7,682 nt of DNA from Ruminococcus sp. (GTDB taxonomy: Bacteria; Bacillota; Clostridia; Oscillospirales; Acutalibacteraceae). The notes under the pieces were generated by a model. It was not told where the DNA came from. It was given only the letters and a program-made list of their open reading frames with translations, and made no database searches. Position numbers and translations under genes: made by a program. Every line of letters begins with the position of its first letter. Position 1 is the first letter of the stretch. The stretch lies in the NCBI GenBank assembly GCA_017380355.1, contig JAFOED010000106.1, positions 1 to 7,682 of the forward strand, in the 5' to 3' direction. Positions 1-6,378 of this stretch are shown here, in pieces.

Positions 1-10
1 CTGTGAAACA

Positions 11-106
11 ATCCCTCCACCACTAATCGTGGTCCTTTTTGCACCCTTTTGTCGCTTTGCGACATTTCCCCTGACAGTGGAATCATTCTTTACACAAGGG
101 AGGCTT
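11..106. repeat. Degenerate interspersed palindromic repeat (candidate)
   Basis: This stretch holds an outer CCTCC (about 14-18) that can pair with GGAGG (about 99-103), and two inner hairpins: ACCAC/GTGGT at 19-23 and 29-33 with a 5-base loop, and GTCGC/GCGAC at 51-55 and 59-63 with a 3-base loop. Read on the minus strand it runs from AGCCTCCCTTGTGTAAAG to GGAGGGATTG. I recall this layout from intergenic repeats that are abundant in gut Clostridia, but that is memory and no copy count was made. No open frame of note lies here. It could instead be the 3' structured end of a transcript from beyond the left edge. Confidence 0.4.
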
Positions 107-114
107 ATATTATC

Positions 115-215
115 TTTCATTTTATGAGTAGCAGTAACGGACGCACGGCTGACAGGCCAACAAAAAGCGCACTTGTGCGCCGCCAGTAGTATAAGGGTTA
201 TACCCGAAAATGAAA
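115..215. other. GC-rich structured island inside a 9-bp inverted repeat
   Basis: TTTCATTTT (115-123) and AAAATGAAA (207-215) are exact inverted copies. The segment between them is clearly richer in G and C than the flanks and contains two further hairpins: GCGCAC/GTGCGC at 167-172 and 175-180, and GTATAA/TTATAC at 189-194 and 198-203 with a GGG loop. There is no convincing coding frame. Possible readings are a small mobile or MITE-like unit, the second half of the adjacent repeat, or a small structured RNA. Nothing seen decides between these, and I do not recognise a known RNA family. Confidence 0.35.
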
Positions 216-217
216 TA

Positions 218-236
218 CCCCCTGTTTTACAGGGGG
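218..236. other. Stable hairpin, possible secondary terminator
   Basis: An 8-bp stem (CCCCCTGT at 218-225, ACAGGGGG at 229-236) closes a TTT loop. On the minus strand it is followed by a T-rich but interrupted run (TATTTCATTTT). It could therefore act as a backup terminator downstream of the stronger hairpin at 338-369, or belong to the repeat-rich region to its left. On the plus strand no T tract follows. The remaining bases 237-337 are AT-rich and show only a short GGTAA/TTACC palindrome (248-259); I see no gene in them. Confidence 0.35.
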
Positions 237-337
237 ATACTTATTATGGTAAAGTTACCTTATAGTGTAGTTCAAAAAGTAATTAGTTCACAAAACGATT
301 AAATAACCTATCTTCTGTGAAGAAAGATTCTTTGCAT

Positions 338-369
338 AAAAAAAGTCCGTATCGTTATGATACGGGCTT
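338..369 (-). terminator. Rho-independent terminator of the glycosyltransferase-GtrA operon
   Basis: On the minus strand, 12 bases after the GtrA stop codon, an 11-position stem (343-353 with 359-369, loop 354-358, one mismatch on this strand at 346/366) is followed by seven T residues (positions 344-338). Placement and T tract fit an intrinsic terminator for the minus-strand pair of genes. In the plus direction the T run after the stem is weak, so it is probably one-directional. Confidence 0.85.
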
Positions 370-380
370 AATTTATTATC

Positions 381-977
381 TTAATTATTTCTGATGTCAT
401 CTAAGATATCATCGATGATTTCGTCTGTAGGTTTGTTTTCATCTTCGTGAACCAATGGTGCACTTTTCTTATTCTTTTTCTTAAAAATAAGGAGTTTTGA
501 GAAGATATAGTTTAAAATAACAACGATAATGCTGACCGTTATCTTAGCGATCATACCATCAATGCCGAAAATCGGTTGAGCAATCACGACGAAGATTTTT
601 GCTAAAAATCCGTCTGCTCCGCTTTGCGCACAATTTTCACCGATTTTAAGAAGAAGAGGAAGACCAAACCATTCGATAAAACCTGTAGCTATACGTGATG
701 AAAAGTAAAGCCCGAGTTCTTTAAGTGCAATGGTTGGTTTCCACGATTTGCTTTCGAACACCCAGATTTTGTTGGTGATAAAAGCGAAAAGCACAGCACA
801 AAACCAAGATAAAACATTTGATGTGGTGGTGTGCTCTATAGTAATTCCCAAAAAGCTTAAAGTTGGGATAATGCTTTCGAATATTGCATAACTGAGGAAA
901 GATACAACAGTTGTTCCCACACCGAAAATGAGATACAAAATTATCTCATGATATTTATTCCATAAATTTTTTATCAT
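381..977 (-). CDS. GtrA-family polyprenyl-phosphate-sugar membrane protein
   Basis: A 198-residue multi-spanning membrane protein of the GtrA family (Pfam PF04138; GtcA in Listeria and Bacillus). Family members are thought to move undecaprenyl-phosphate-linked sugars across the cytoplasmic membrane. Visible support: four hydrophobic segments at about 12-31, 53-70, 88-111 and 142-163, the family motif FAFITNKIWVF (64-74), and a matching second motif NYIFSKLLIFK (156-166). About 30 residues between the third and fourth segments (112-141) form a longer hydrophobic linker than in compact homologues. The C-terminal 30 residues are highly charged, basic then acidic, and should be cytosolic. AGGGGG lies 5 bases before the ATG. 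The gene follows the glycosyltransferase by 41 bases on the same strand and precedes a strong terminator, so the two form an operon. The pairing supports the flippase role over a general transporter. Confidence 0.9.
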   Translation of the reverse strand: MIKNLWNKYHEIILYLIFGVGTTVVSFLSYAIFESIIPTLSFLGITIEHTTTSNVLSWFCAVLFAFITNKIWVFESKSWKPTIALKELGLYFSSRIATGFIEWFGLPLLLKIGENCAQSGADGFLAKIFVVIAQPIFGIDGMIAKITVSIIVVILNYIFSKLLIFKKKNKKSAPLVHEDENKPTDEIIDDILDDIRNN

Positions 978-1018
978 TAGAACCCCCTAAAGCGATCTCA
1001 ATAGTATCTTTATTAAAA

Positions 1019-1975
1019 TCAGAAGTCAAAATCGTCTTCAGGCTCGTCGTCTAAATTACTCTCGCTTGCGATGTAGATAGGACGGTTTTTAGTTTCTGTG
1101 AAAATTCTGCCGATATACTCACCTAAAACACCGATAGAAAGCTCGATAATACCGCCGAGGAAAAGCAGTGAGCATAAAAGTGTCGGATAACCCGCAGCTT
1201 CTACACCGAAGAATATCTTCTGAATAACAGTAATAAGAATACCGATGAATGAAATAATAGAGATGATAAAGCCGACAACAGCGATGAAACGAAGCGGTGT
1301 GATAGAAAATGCAGTAATACCGTCAAGTGCATACTTGAAAAGTCCCCACATACTCCATTTTGTTGTGCCGACTGTACGCTCAACGTTTTTGTATTCAATC
1401 CACTTTGTCTTAAATCCAACCCAACAGAAAATACCTTTCGAGAAACGCTGAACTTCAGAAAGCTCCATAATAGCGTTAACCATTTTGCGGCTCATAATAC
1501 GGTAGTCAACCGCACCGTCAGGCATTTTAACGTCGGAGATGTTATTCTGGAAAGAGAAGAAAATTTTTGACACAAGCTGTCTTAACTTGCTTTCACCTGT
1601 CTGTTTTGCTCTGTAAAGCGCACAGCAGTCGTTTCCTTCTTCGATACCCTCGATCATCTGTGGGAACATTGCAGGTGGATGCTGTAAATCCGCGTCCATA
1701 ACGATAACGTAATCAGCGGTAGAGTTTTTAAGACCTGCGTACATCGCAGACTCTTTACCGAAATTACGCGAGAAAGAAATGTACTTAACGTTTAAAAATC
1801 TCGAAGCAAGAGTTTTCAGTACCTCTAAAGTCTTGTCCTTACTGCCGTCGTTTACGAAAATATATCTGAATCTGTAGTCAGGGATAGTGTCGATAACTGC
1901 GTTGGTTTCTTTCACAAAAAGCGGAAGAACTTCCTCTTCGTTATAGCATGGTACAATTATATCTATAGTTTTCAT
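1019..1975 (-). CDS. Family 2 glycosyltransferase, polyprenyl-phosphate type (CsbB/GtrB/DPM1-like)
   Basis: A 318-residue membrane-anchored GT-A glycosyltransferase that should load a sugar from a nucleotide-sugar onto undecaprenyl phosphate on the cytosolic face. The catalytic domain spans about 1-225: IIVPCYNEEE near the N-terminus, VNDGS with D43, SRNFGKESA (69-77), and the metal-binding D94-A-D96 in DADLQHPP. QRFSKGIFCWVGF (176-188) matches the CsbB-type acceptor segment, and RTVGTTKWS (200-208) matches the usual R-x-x-G-x-SK/TK motif. Two transmembrane helices follow at about 228-252 and 263-288, as in CsbB and GtrB. The last 11 residues are acidic and end in DFDF, which is unusual for the family. 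GAGGTG precedes the ATG by 5 bases. It is first in the operon, upstream of the GtrA gene, behind a strong promoter. The sugar transferred cannot be told from the sequence; GlcNAc or glucose are usual in relatives. Confidence 0.93.
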   Translation of the reverse strand: MKTIDIIVPCYNEEEVLPLFVKETNAVIDTIPDYRFRYIFVNDGSKDKTLEVLKTLASRFLNVKYISFSRNFGKESAMYAGLKNSTADYVIVMDADLQHPPAMFPQMIEGIEEGNDCCALYRAKQTGESKLRQLVSKIFFSFQNNISDVKMPDGAVDYRIMSRKMVNAIMELSEVQRFSKGIFCWVGFKTKWIEYKNVERTVGTTKWSMWGLFKYALDGITAFSITPLRFIAVVGFIISIISFIGILITVIQKIFFGVEAAGYPTLLCSLLFLGGIIELSIGVLGEYIGRIFTETKNRPIYIASESNLDDEPEDDFDF

Positions 1976-1999
1976 AAAATCACCTCATTAACCAGAATA

Positions 2000-2028
2000 A
2001 TTATACCAACTACAGGCTCAAATGTCTA
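2000..2028 (-). promoter_or_regulatory. Sigma-A-type promoter for the glycosyltransferase-GtrA operon
   Basis: On the minus strand, TAGACA (2028-2023, 5 of 6 to TTGACA) lies exactly 17 bases from a perfect TATAAT (2005-2000), which is preceded by TG as an extended -10 (TGGTATAAT). The predicted start at about 1993 leaves a leader under 20 bases that contains the ribosome binding site, so there is little room for leader-based control. I see no clear ECF-sigma (SigM/SigX-like) signature. Confidence 0.85.
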
Positions 2029-2077
2029 TTATTTTATAGGATTTTTAAGAATATTTTAAAATTTTTTCAAAATAGTG

Positions 2078-2112
2078 TTTACCTTATGAAAATTTGTGGT
2101 AAAATCTATAAT
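2078..2112 (+). promoter_or_regulatory. Promoter region for the YfhO-family gene
   Basis: Two overlapping readings are possible. TTTACC (2078-2083) lies 16 bases before TAAAAT (2100-2105), which is preceded by TGG as an extended -10. Alternatively a perfect TATAAT (2107-2112) has a weak -35 (TTATGA, 2084-2089) at 17 bases. Either gives a leader of roughly 17-25 bases to the ATG at 2136. This promoter and the opposing one share a spacer of 160 bases, so a single regulator could act on both. Confidence 0.6.
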
Positions 2113-2135
2113 GAATAATTATGTGGAGGTAAATT

Positions 2136-4892
2136 ATGTCCGCAAGAAAACATATTAAAACTACAAAAACTGCGAAAAGACCGCAGTGGTGCAATTTTGT
2201 AGACCCAGCTGATAACAGCGGTTGGTTTATGCGCAATTTATGGTTCTTTGTTGCGTTTTTTGTACCATTCTTGCTTTTGTATGGCGTTTTCGCAGGAGCT
2301 AAGGTTGCCCCTTTTGGTGACCAACAGATTCTTGCCACAGACTTGTGGCACCAGTACTATCCGTTTTTAGTTGATTTTCAGGACAAGCTGCAGGAAGGCG
2401 GCTCTCTTTTATGGACTTGGAAATCAGGCGGCGGTACTAACTACATAGCGCTTATGTCGTACTATCTCGCAAGTCCGCTGAACTTCCTTTCTGTTTTTGT
2501 TCCTGCTCAGTATCTCAGAGAGTTTCTGACAGTAATCACTTGTATGAAAGTCGGCTTTGCTGGATTGTTTTTCTCACAGTTTTTGAGAATTGTATTCAAA
2601 AGACGAGATATTTCGGTTGCGGCTTTTGGCACAATGTATGCACTGTGTGCGTTTGTTCTGGGTTATTACTGGAATATTATCTGGCTTGATACTTTCGCAC
2701 TTTTACCACTTGTTGTTGCTGGTACAATTGCACTTCTTAGAGATAATAAGTTCACTCTTTATGTTATTGCGCTTGCACTTTCGGTACTTGCAAACTACTA
2801 TATTGGTCTCTTTACCTGTATTTTCGTTGTTATCGTGTGCATTTCGTACAGTATTATCGAGTTCAAGAGCTTTAAGAAGCTTATTCTCGACTTTTTGAAG
2901 ATGCTCGGCTTCTCTTCGCTTGGTGTAGGTATTACTGCGATACTTACTGTACCTACTGCGATTGCGCTTCAGTCGACATATTCTGCTGTTAATAAATTCC
3001 CAACAACTTATGCGATTAATATCGGCCCTACTGCAGATTTAAAGGGTACACTCCAGGCAATTGTCGAAGTTGTTTCAAATATGATTGCTTTTGTTGAGCC
3101 GACAGAGAAACAGGGATTACCGAATATTTACTGCGGTGTTATCGCACTTGTACTCGGTGCACTCTACTTCACTTGCTCAAAAATCAAAATCCGTGAGCGT
3201 ATCGCGGCTGGTGTTACACTTTTATTCTTTATTTTAAGCTTTATTATCAGACAGCTTGACTATATCTGGCACGGCTTCCACTTCACAAATATGATTCCTT
3301 ACAGATTTGCTTTTCTGTTCTCGTTTGTGTTAGTTGTGATGGCGTTCAGAGTGTTTATGTACATAAAAGACATCAAACTGTATCAGATTTTTATTGCGCT
3401 TGTTCCTGTTATTCTTGTAATTGTGTGTGCGTATACTGTAGAGAAGAAAGACGCACTCGAGAATTCGGTCGAGCCTAAGTACTGGCCTGTTATTGCTACT
3501 ATCTTTTTAGTAGTTCTAATCACAATATGGCTGATTCTCTTCGTTACAAAAGCTGTGCCTAAAGAAGCGCTTGCACTCGCACTCGCACTTGTGTGCTTTG
3601 CAGAAGCAGGATGCTCTGCTTACGTCGGCGTTAAGACTGTTGGTGTTACAACAACAACATCTTATCCATTAGGCACTACCGACACTCTTGCTATGGTAGA
3701 AACGATAGATACTATAGAAGCAGGAAATGAAGATCTCTTCCGTAGCGAAGTTACTAAGTACCACACACTTAACGATAATGCTCTTATCGGTATTGATGGT
3801 ATCTCGATGTTCAGCTCAGTTGTTAATAGTGATGTTACTACTTATATGGAGAAATTCGGTATCTGCGGATGGGTATCCAGTAACCGTTATACATATCAGG
3901 AGAGCTCTCCGTTCACAAACGTGATGCTGAACTTGAAATATCTTATCTCACCTAAGGGATACTTCCTCGATACCGAACATAACTCACTTGTTGACCAGTC
4001 GGGTACTGTTAAGTTGCTCAAAAACGATTACTATATTCCTCAGGGCTTTATGGTTAAAGAGGATTTGCTTAACTTCAGTATAGAATATTCAAGTGCGAAT
4101 CCGTTTGATAACCAGAACGAGATTTTCAGACTTGCGACAGGTCTTGACGGTAATCTTTACGAACAGTTAGAGGTTGTAACACAGGGTCACACTAACTCTG
4201 AAAAGTTCAAAGTAACAAAGAATGCTTACGGCAGCTACTCATTCAACGTTATCGACAGTACAGAAAAGCCTCACTTTAAATATAACTATACTGCTCCGTA
4301 TGACGGCACAGCATACGCTTATTTCTCTTGTACTCAGGTTGATAATGCTGACGTGAGAGTAAACGATAACACAGTAATCACTGATTACGTAAAGCGTCCG
4401 TATATTATGCAGATGGGTACAGTAGATGAGGGAGATAAGCTCTCTGTTTACGCTGACTTAAAAGACGGTTATGCTACATCTGGCAGTGCTAACGTGTATT
4501 GCAATATGTTCAACGAAGAGCTCTTTAAACAGGGCGTTGAAATTCTTTCACAGAGCACAATGAAATGCACAAAGAGCACAGATACTTGTGTAGAGGGTAC
4601 AATCGACGTTAAAGAAGACGGATTGTTCTACACATCTATTTCTTACGATAAGGGCTGGAAAGCTTATGTCGATGGTGAAGAAGTTGAAATCACTCCTATT
4701 TGTGACGCACTTGTTGCACTCAAGCTCACAGAAGGTCACCACGAAATCGTGCTTAAATATTGTCCACAGGGCTTTATGTTAGGCGTGGGTGTAAGCTTAG
4801 GCTCAATTATCCTGCTCGCAGGTTTAGCGTTGCTTAGCAAGAAAACACGCTTTATGAAAAAGCGCGAAGAAGAAACAGTAGAAGAAAAGTAA
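2136..4892 (+). CDS. yfhO: YfhO-family membrane protein, predicted GT-C glycosyltransferase
   Basis: A 918-residue polytopic membrane protein of the YfhO family (PF09586). In Bacillus and Listeria, YfhO-type proteins transfer the flipped lipid-linked sugar to lipoteichoic acid outside the cell. After a basic cytosolic N-terminus and a first helix (about 34-55), the first outer loop carries GD62 and D69 in a segment ending YYPF (61-77), the region where GT-C enzymes hold the catalytic acid; SGGG (97-100) and YYLASP (109-114) are further family blocks. About 14 hydrophobic segments extend to about 495, with HGFHFTNMIPYRF (379-391) among them. A large outer domain (about 500-870) ends with the family signature YDKGWKAYVDG (837-847), followed by a final helix (about 877-900) and a charged tail. 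GGAGGT lies 5 bases before the ATG. Length is close to that of B. subtilis YfhO. Divergence from the glycosyltransferase-GtrA operon supports a joint pathway; the acceptor polymer is unknown. Confidence 0.9.
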   Translation: MSARKHIKTTKTAKRPQWCNFVDPADNSGWFMRNLWFFVAFFVPFLLLYGVFAGAKVAPFGDQQILATDLWHQYYPFLVDFQDKLQEGGSLLWTWKSGGGTNYIALMSYYLASPLNFLSVFVPAQYLREFLTVITCMKVGFAGLFFSQFLRIVFKRRDISVAAFGTMYALCAFVLGYYWNIIWLDTFALLPLVVAGTIALLRDNKFTLYVIALALSVLANYYIGLFTCIFVVIVCISYSIIEFKSFKKLILDFLKMLGFSSLGVGITAILTVPTAIALQSTYSAVNKFPTTYAINIGPTADLKGTLQAIVEVVSNMIAFVEPTEKQGLPNIYCGVIALVLGALYFTCSKIKIRERIAAGVTLLFFILSFIIRQLDYIWHGFHFTNMIPYRFAFLFSFVLVVMAFRVFMYIKDIKLYQIFIALVPVILVIVCAYTVEKKDALENSVEPKYWPVIATIFLVVLITIWLILFVTKAVPKEALALALALVCFAEAGCSAYVGVKTVGVTTTTSYPLGTTDTLAMVETIDTIEAGNEDLFRSEVTKYHTLNDNALIGIDGISMFSSVVNSDVTTYMEKFGICGWVSSNRYTYQESSPFTNVMLNLKYLISPKGYFLDTEHNSLVDQSGTVKLLKNDYYIPQGFMVKEDLLNFSIEYSSANPFDNQNEIFRLATGLDGNLYEQLEVVTQGHTNSEKFKVTKNAYGSYSFNVIDSTEKPHFKYNYTAPYDGTAYAYFSCTQVDNADVRVNDNTVITDYVKRPYIMQMGTVDEGDKLSVYADLKDGYATSGSANVYCNMFNEELFKQGVEILSQSTMKCTKSTDTCVEGTIDVKEDGLFYTSISYDKGWKAYVDGEEVEITPICDALVALKLTEGHHEIVLKYCPQGFMLGVGVSLGSIILLAGLALLSKKTRFMKKREEETVEEK

Positions 4893-4903
4893 TATAAACA
4901 TAA

Positions 4904-4938
4904 AAACAGCCCGAGTGATTGCTACACTCGGGCTGTTT
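4904..4938. terminator. Bidirectional terminator between convergent genes
   Basis: A perfect 14-bp stem (4904-4917 with 4925-4938, GC-rich core CAGCCCGAGTG) closes the 7-base loop ATTGCTA. It is flanked by five A residues on the left, which become a T tract on the minus strand, and by TTTATTTAT on the right. It sits 11 bases after the YfhO stop and 19 bases after the opposing gene's stop, so it can end both transcripts. Confidence 0.93.
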
Positions 4939-4957
4939 ATTTATAAATTTGTGTTAA

Positions 4958-5524
4958 TTAAAAATCGAATTCTTCAGGGGACTCTTCGTCGTCATTTACG
5001 TAAGCTTTGAAGTCGTTGATTTTGTCCTTTGCTTTGTCAGCAAAGTCAGATGCTACTTCTTTAGCTTTAGTCTTTGTTTTCTGTGAGAACTCCTGAGCTT
5101 TAGCTTTTGTTTTATCTGAAATCTCACTAGCCTTAGCTTTTGTTTTTGTGCTGATTTCTTCTGTCTTATCTGTGATAGCCTGCTTGATTTTATCTGTGTT
5201 CTCGCTACTTAAAGTGATGTTGTCACTCTGTGTGATGAGCTCGAAATATCTGCGGGATGCCTTGTCGATGCGGATTGAAGTCTTCTCTACTACTACACAA
5301 GTATCAGGATCAAGAGCTTCTGCTAAGTCTTTGTGGTTATCGTAGAAGAGCTTACCAAGTTCCATGTAAGCCTGGTTTCTTCTTTCTGTGTCACTTTTGA
5401 TAACCTGCTTGATGCGAACAGCCTTAGCTTTGAGTCTTGCTTTCTCAACTACAGATGATGTAACATCTGTCACAGCGTCGGCAGTAAGTTTGACAGTAGA
5501 TTTTATATCATTAGTAAAAGACAT
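4958..5524 (-). CDS. Small charged helical protein with LEA-like 11-residue repeats
   Basis: A 188-residue soluble protein of unknown function with no signal peptide or membrane segment. Residues about 1-100 form a helical region with VEKARLKAKAVRIKQVIKSD, then RRNQAYMELGKLFYDNHKD (48-66), a pattern I recall from the N-terminal helical part of small clostridial proteins. Residues 127-170 hold four tandem 11-residue units starting KTKAKASEISD, KTKAKAQEFSQ, KTKTKAKEVAS and DFADKAKDKIN, with a weaker fifth at 116-126. The Lys/Ala/Glu-rich 11-mer resembles group 3 LEA proteins, which are disordered when hydrated and become helical on drying or at surfaces, so a stress or surface role is possible but unproven. 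The tail is acidic and ends EEFDF. GGAGGT lies 6 bases before the ATG. It is monocistronic, divergent from the CpXC gene and convergent with the YfhO gene. It could also be a coiled-coil scaffold. Confidence 0.82.
   Translation of the reverse strand: MSFTNDIKSTVKLTADAVTDVTSSVVEKARLKAKAVRIKQVIKSDTERRNQAYMELGKLFYDNHKDLAEALDPDTCVVVEKTSIRIDKASRRYFELITQSDNITLSSENTDKIKQAITDKTEEISTKTKAKASEISDKTKAKAQEFSQKTKTKAKEVASDFADKAKDKINDFKAYVNDDEESPEEFDF
5015..5146 (-). repeat. Four tandem 33-base coding repeats (11-residue units)
   Basis: These four in-frame units encode residues 127-170 of the LEA-like protein. The first three share the core K-T-K-x-K-A or K-T-K-A-K-A followed by an E and a hydrophobic residue; the fourth is diverged. 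The DNA copies differ at several positions, so selection on the protein pattern is more likely than a very recent slippage event. Confidence 0.8.
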
Positions 5525-5550
5525 AATAGTACCTCCTAGGAATATTCATA

Positions 5551-5591
5551 CTTATACTATATATTATCGCAGATTGTAAAGATAAAATCAA
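5551..5591 (-). promoter_or_regulatory. Promoter region for the LEA-like gene
   Basis: On the minus strand, TTGATT (5591-5586) is 17 bases from GATAAT (5568-5563). A second reading, TTTACA (5580-5575) with TATAAG (5556-5551) at 18 bases, overlaps it. Both point towards the gene starting at 5524. I cannot choose between them by eye. Confidence 0.55.
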
Positions 5592-5604
5592 CTACTATTT
5601 TTTC

Positions 5605-5633
5605 TTGTAAACTTTACTTTTTCTTGATATAAT
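5605..5633 (+). promoter_or_regulatory. Promoter for the CpXC gene
   Basis: TTGTAA (5605-5610) lies 17 bases before a perfect TATAAT (5628-5633) that carries TG one base upstream (TGATATAAT), an extended -10. The start would fall near 5640, giving a leader of about 23 bases. It is divergent from the LEA-like gene's promoter within a 138-base spacer. Confidence 0.8.
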
Positions 5634-5649
5634 GAAGTTACCTTGTAAA

Positions 5650-5655
5650 AGGAGA
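5650..5655 (+). promoter_or_regulatory. Ribosome binding site that fixes a GTG start
   Basis: AGGAGA sits 7 bases before GTG at 5663. The nearby ATG at 5655 is out of frame, and the next in-frame Met codons would remove the first CPNC zinc-binding pair, so GTG is the right start. Confidence 0.8.
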
Positions 5656-5662
5656 TGATTTT

Positions 5663-6343
5663 GTGTCCAATGTTATATCTAAAGAGGTTGCGTGCCCTAA
5701 CTGTAACGAGATTACAAATGCGCACCTGTATATCAGCATAAACGCGACCAATGACCCGCAATTCAGAGAAGAACTATTAAGCGAAAATCTGCTTAAGTGG
5801 AAGTGCGAAAACTGTGGTTTCGAAGGAAGATTCACTTATCCGCTTCTTTATAATGATATGAAACGCAGATTTATGATATATCTCATTCCTCAGATAGACA
5901 GATTCCAGCTTGAGGACAGATCACTCGAGGATGATTATCGCAACTTAAAGGGTATTACTAAACGTATTACTCCGGACTTCAACTCTTTTAAAGAAAAGGT
6001 TTTTATTTTTGAATCAGGACTCGACGATATGGCTGTTGAGCTGACGAAACTCGCTGTTAGCGAAACTGTCGCCAGAAAACACAATCTCCCGAAAGTCGAA
6101 GAGGGTTATCTTTCGATGTATAACCGCGAGACAAACACTATGGGATTTACTTTCTTCGTAGGAGATAAGCACGAGCCGTATGTTCAGTCTGCTCGTCTTG
6201 AGGTTTATGGCCGCTCTGCACGTATTGTGTCACAGGTCGGCGCTAATGATAAAAAACTCTCGGGATTTTTAAAAATCGATCGTGAGTGGGCGGAAAACAC
6301 TCTTTTCCGCTACAAAAGACATAACGAAAAAGATAAAAAATAA
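5663..6343 (+). CDS. CpXC-domain protein (zinc-ribbon-like N-terminus)
   Basis: A 226-residue cytosolic protein. The N-terminal third matches the CpXC domain (PF14353): C11-P-N-C14 and C48-E-N-C51 should bind one zinc ion, with the conserved stretch between them (INATNDPQFREELL, about 26-39) and the following FTYPLLYND (57-65). The remaining two thirds (about 80-226) include FIFESGLDDMAVELTKLA, a block that recurs in clostridial CpXC proteins as I recall them, and no membrane segment. The function of the family is not established; a zinc-dependent protein or nucleic-acid contact is the usual guess. It is preceded by its own promoter, uses a GTG start, and ends at a shared terminator, so it is monocistronic. 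Its divergence from the LEA-like gene is the only functional hint from context. Confidence 0.87.
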   Translation: MSNVISKEVACPNCNEITNAHLYISINATNDPQFREELLSENLLKWKCENCGFEGRFTYPLLYNDMKRRFMIYLIPQIDRFQLEDRSLEDDYRNLKGITKRITPDFNSFKEKVFIFESGLDDMAVELTKLAVSETVARKHNLPKVEEGYLSMYNRETNTMGFTFFVGDKHEPYVQSARLEVYGRSARIVSQVGANDKKLSGFLKIDREWAENTLFRYKRHNEKDKK

Positions 6344-6347
6344 AACT

Positions 6348-6377
6348 AAGGCAGCTTAAATAATTAAGCTGCCTTTT
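6348..6377. terminator. Terminator after the CpXC gene, shared with the convergent lipoprotein gene
   Basis: A 12-bp stem (6348-6359 with 6364-6375, core AAGGCAGCTTAA) with a 4-base loop is followed by a short TTTTCTT run in the plus direction. On the minus strand it lies 3 bases after the lipoprotein stop codon and is followed by an interrupted T-rich stretch, so termination there is plausible but weaker. Confidence 0.85.
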
Positions 6378-6378
6378 C

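Noticed and set aside
255..2087. The 9-mer TTACCTTAT at 255-263 and 2079-2087, with a near copy at 5638, as a shared operator
   Set aside because: In AT-rich intergenic DNA a 9-base match is weak evidence, the positions relative to promoters differ, and no symmetry is visible.
2084..2338. Minus-strand frame of 84 codons overlapping the YfhO start
   Set aside because: It runs opposite to a well-supported family gene, overlaps that gene's promoter and ribosome binding site, and its product has no recognisable domain.
3565..3600. Short tandem GCACTC repeats in the YfhO gene
   Set aside because: They encode an Ala-Leu run in a transmembrane helix (about residues 478-485) and need no further explanation.
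5015..5146. CRISPR-like or intergenic tandem array
   Set aside because: The 33-base periodicity is in frame, imperfect and without spacers; it encodes 11-residue protein repeats.
5148..5579. Plus-strand small frames opposite the LEA-like gene
   Set aside because: They are shadows of a Lys/Glu/Ala-rich coding strand, giving Leu/Ser/Val-rich pseudo-membrane peptides, and lack a family match.
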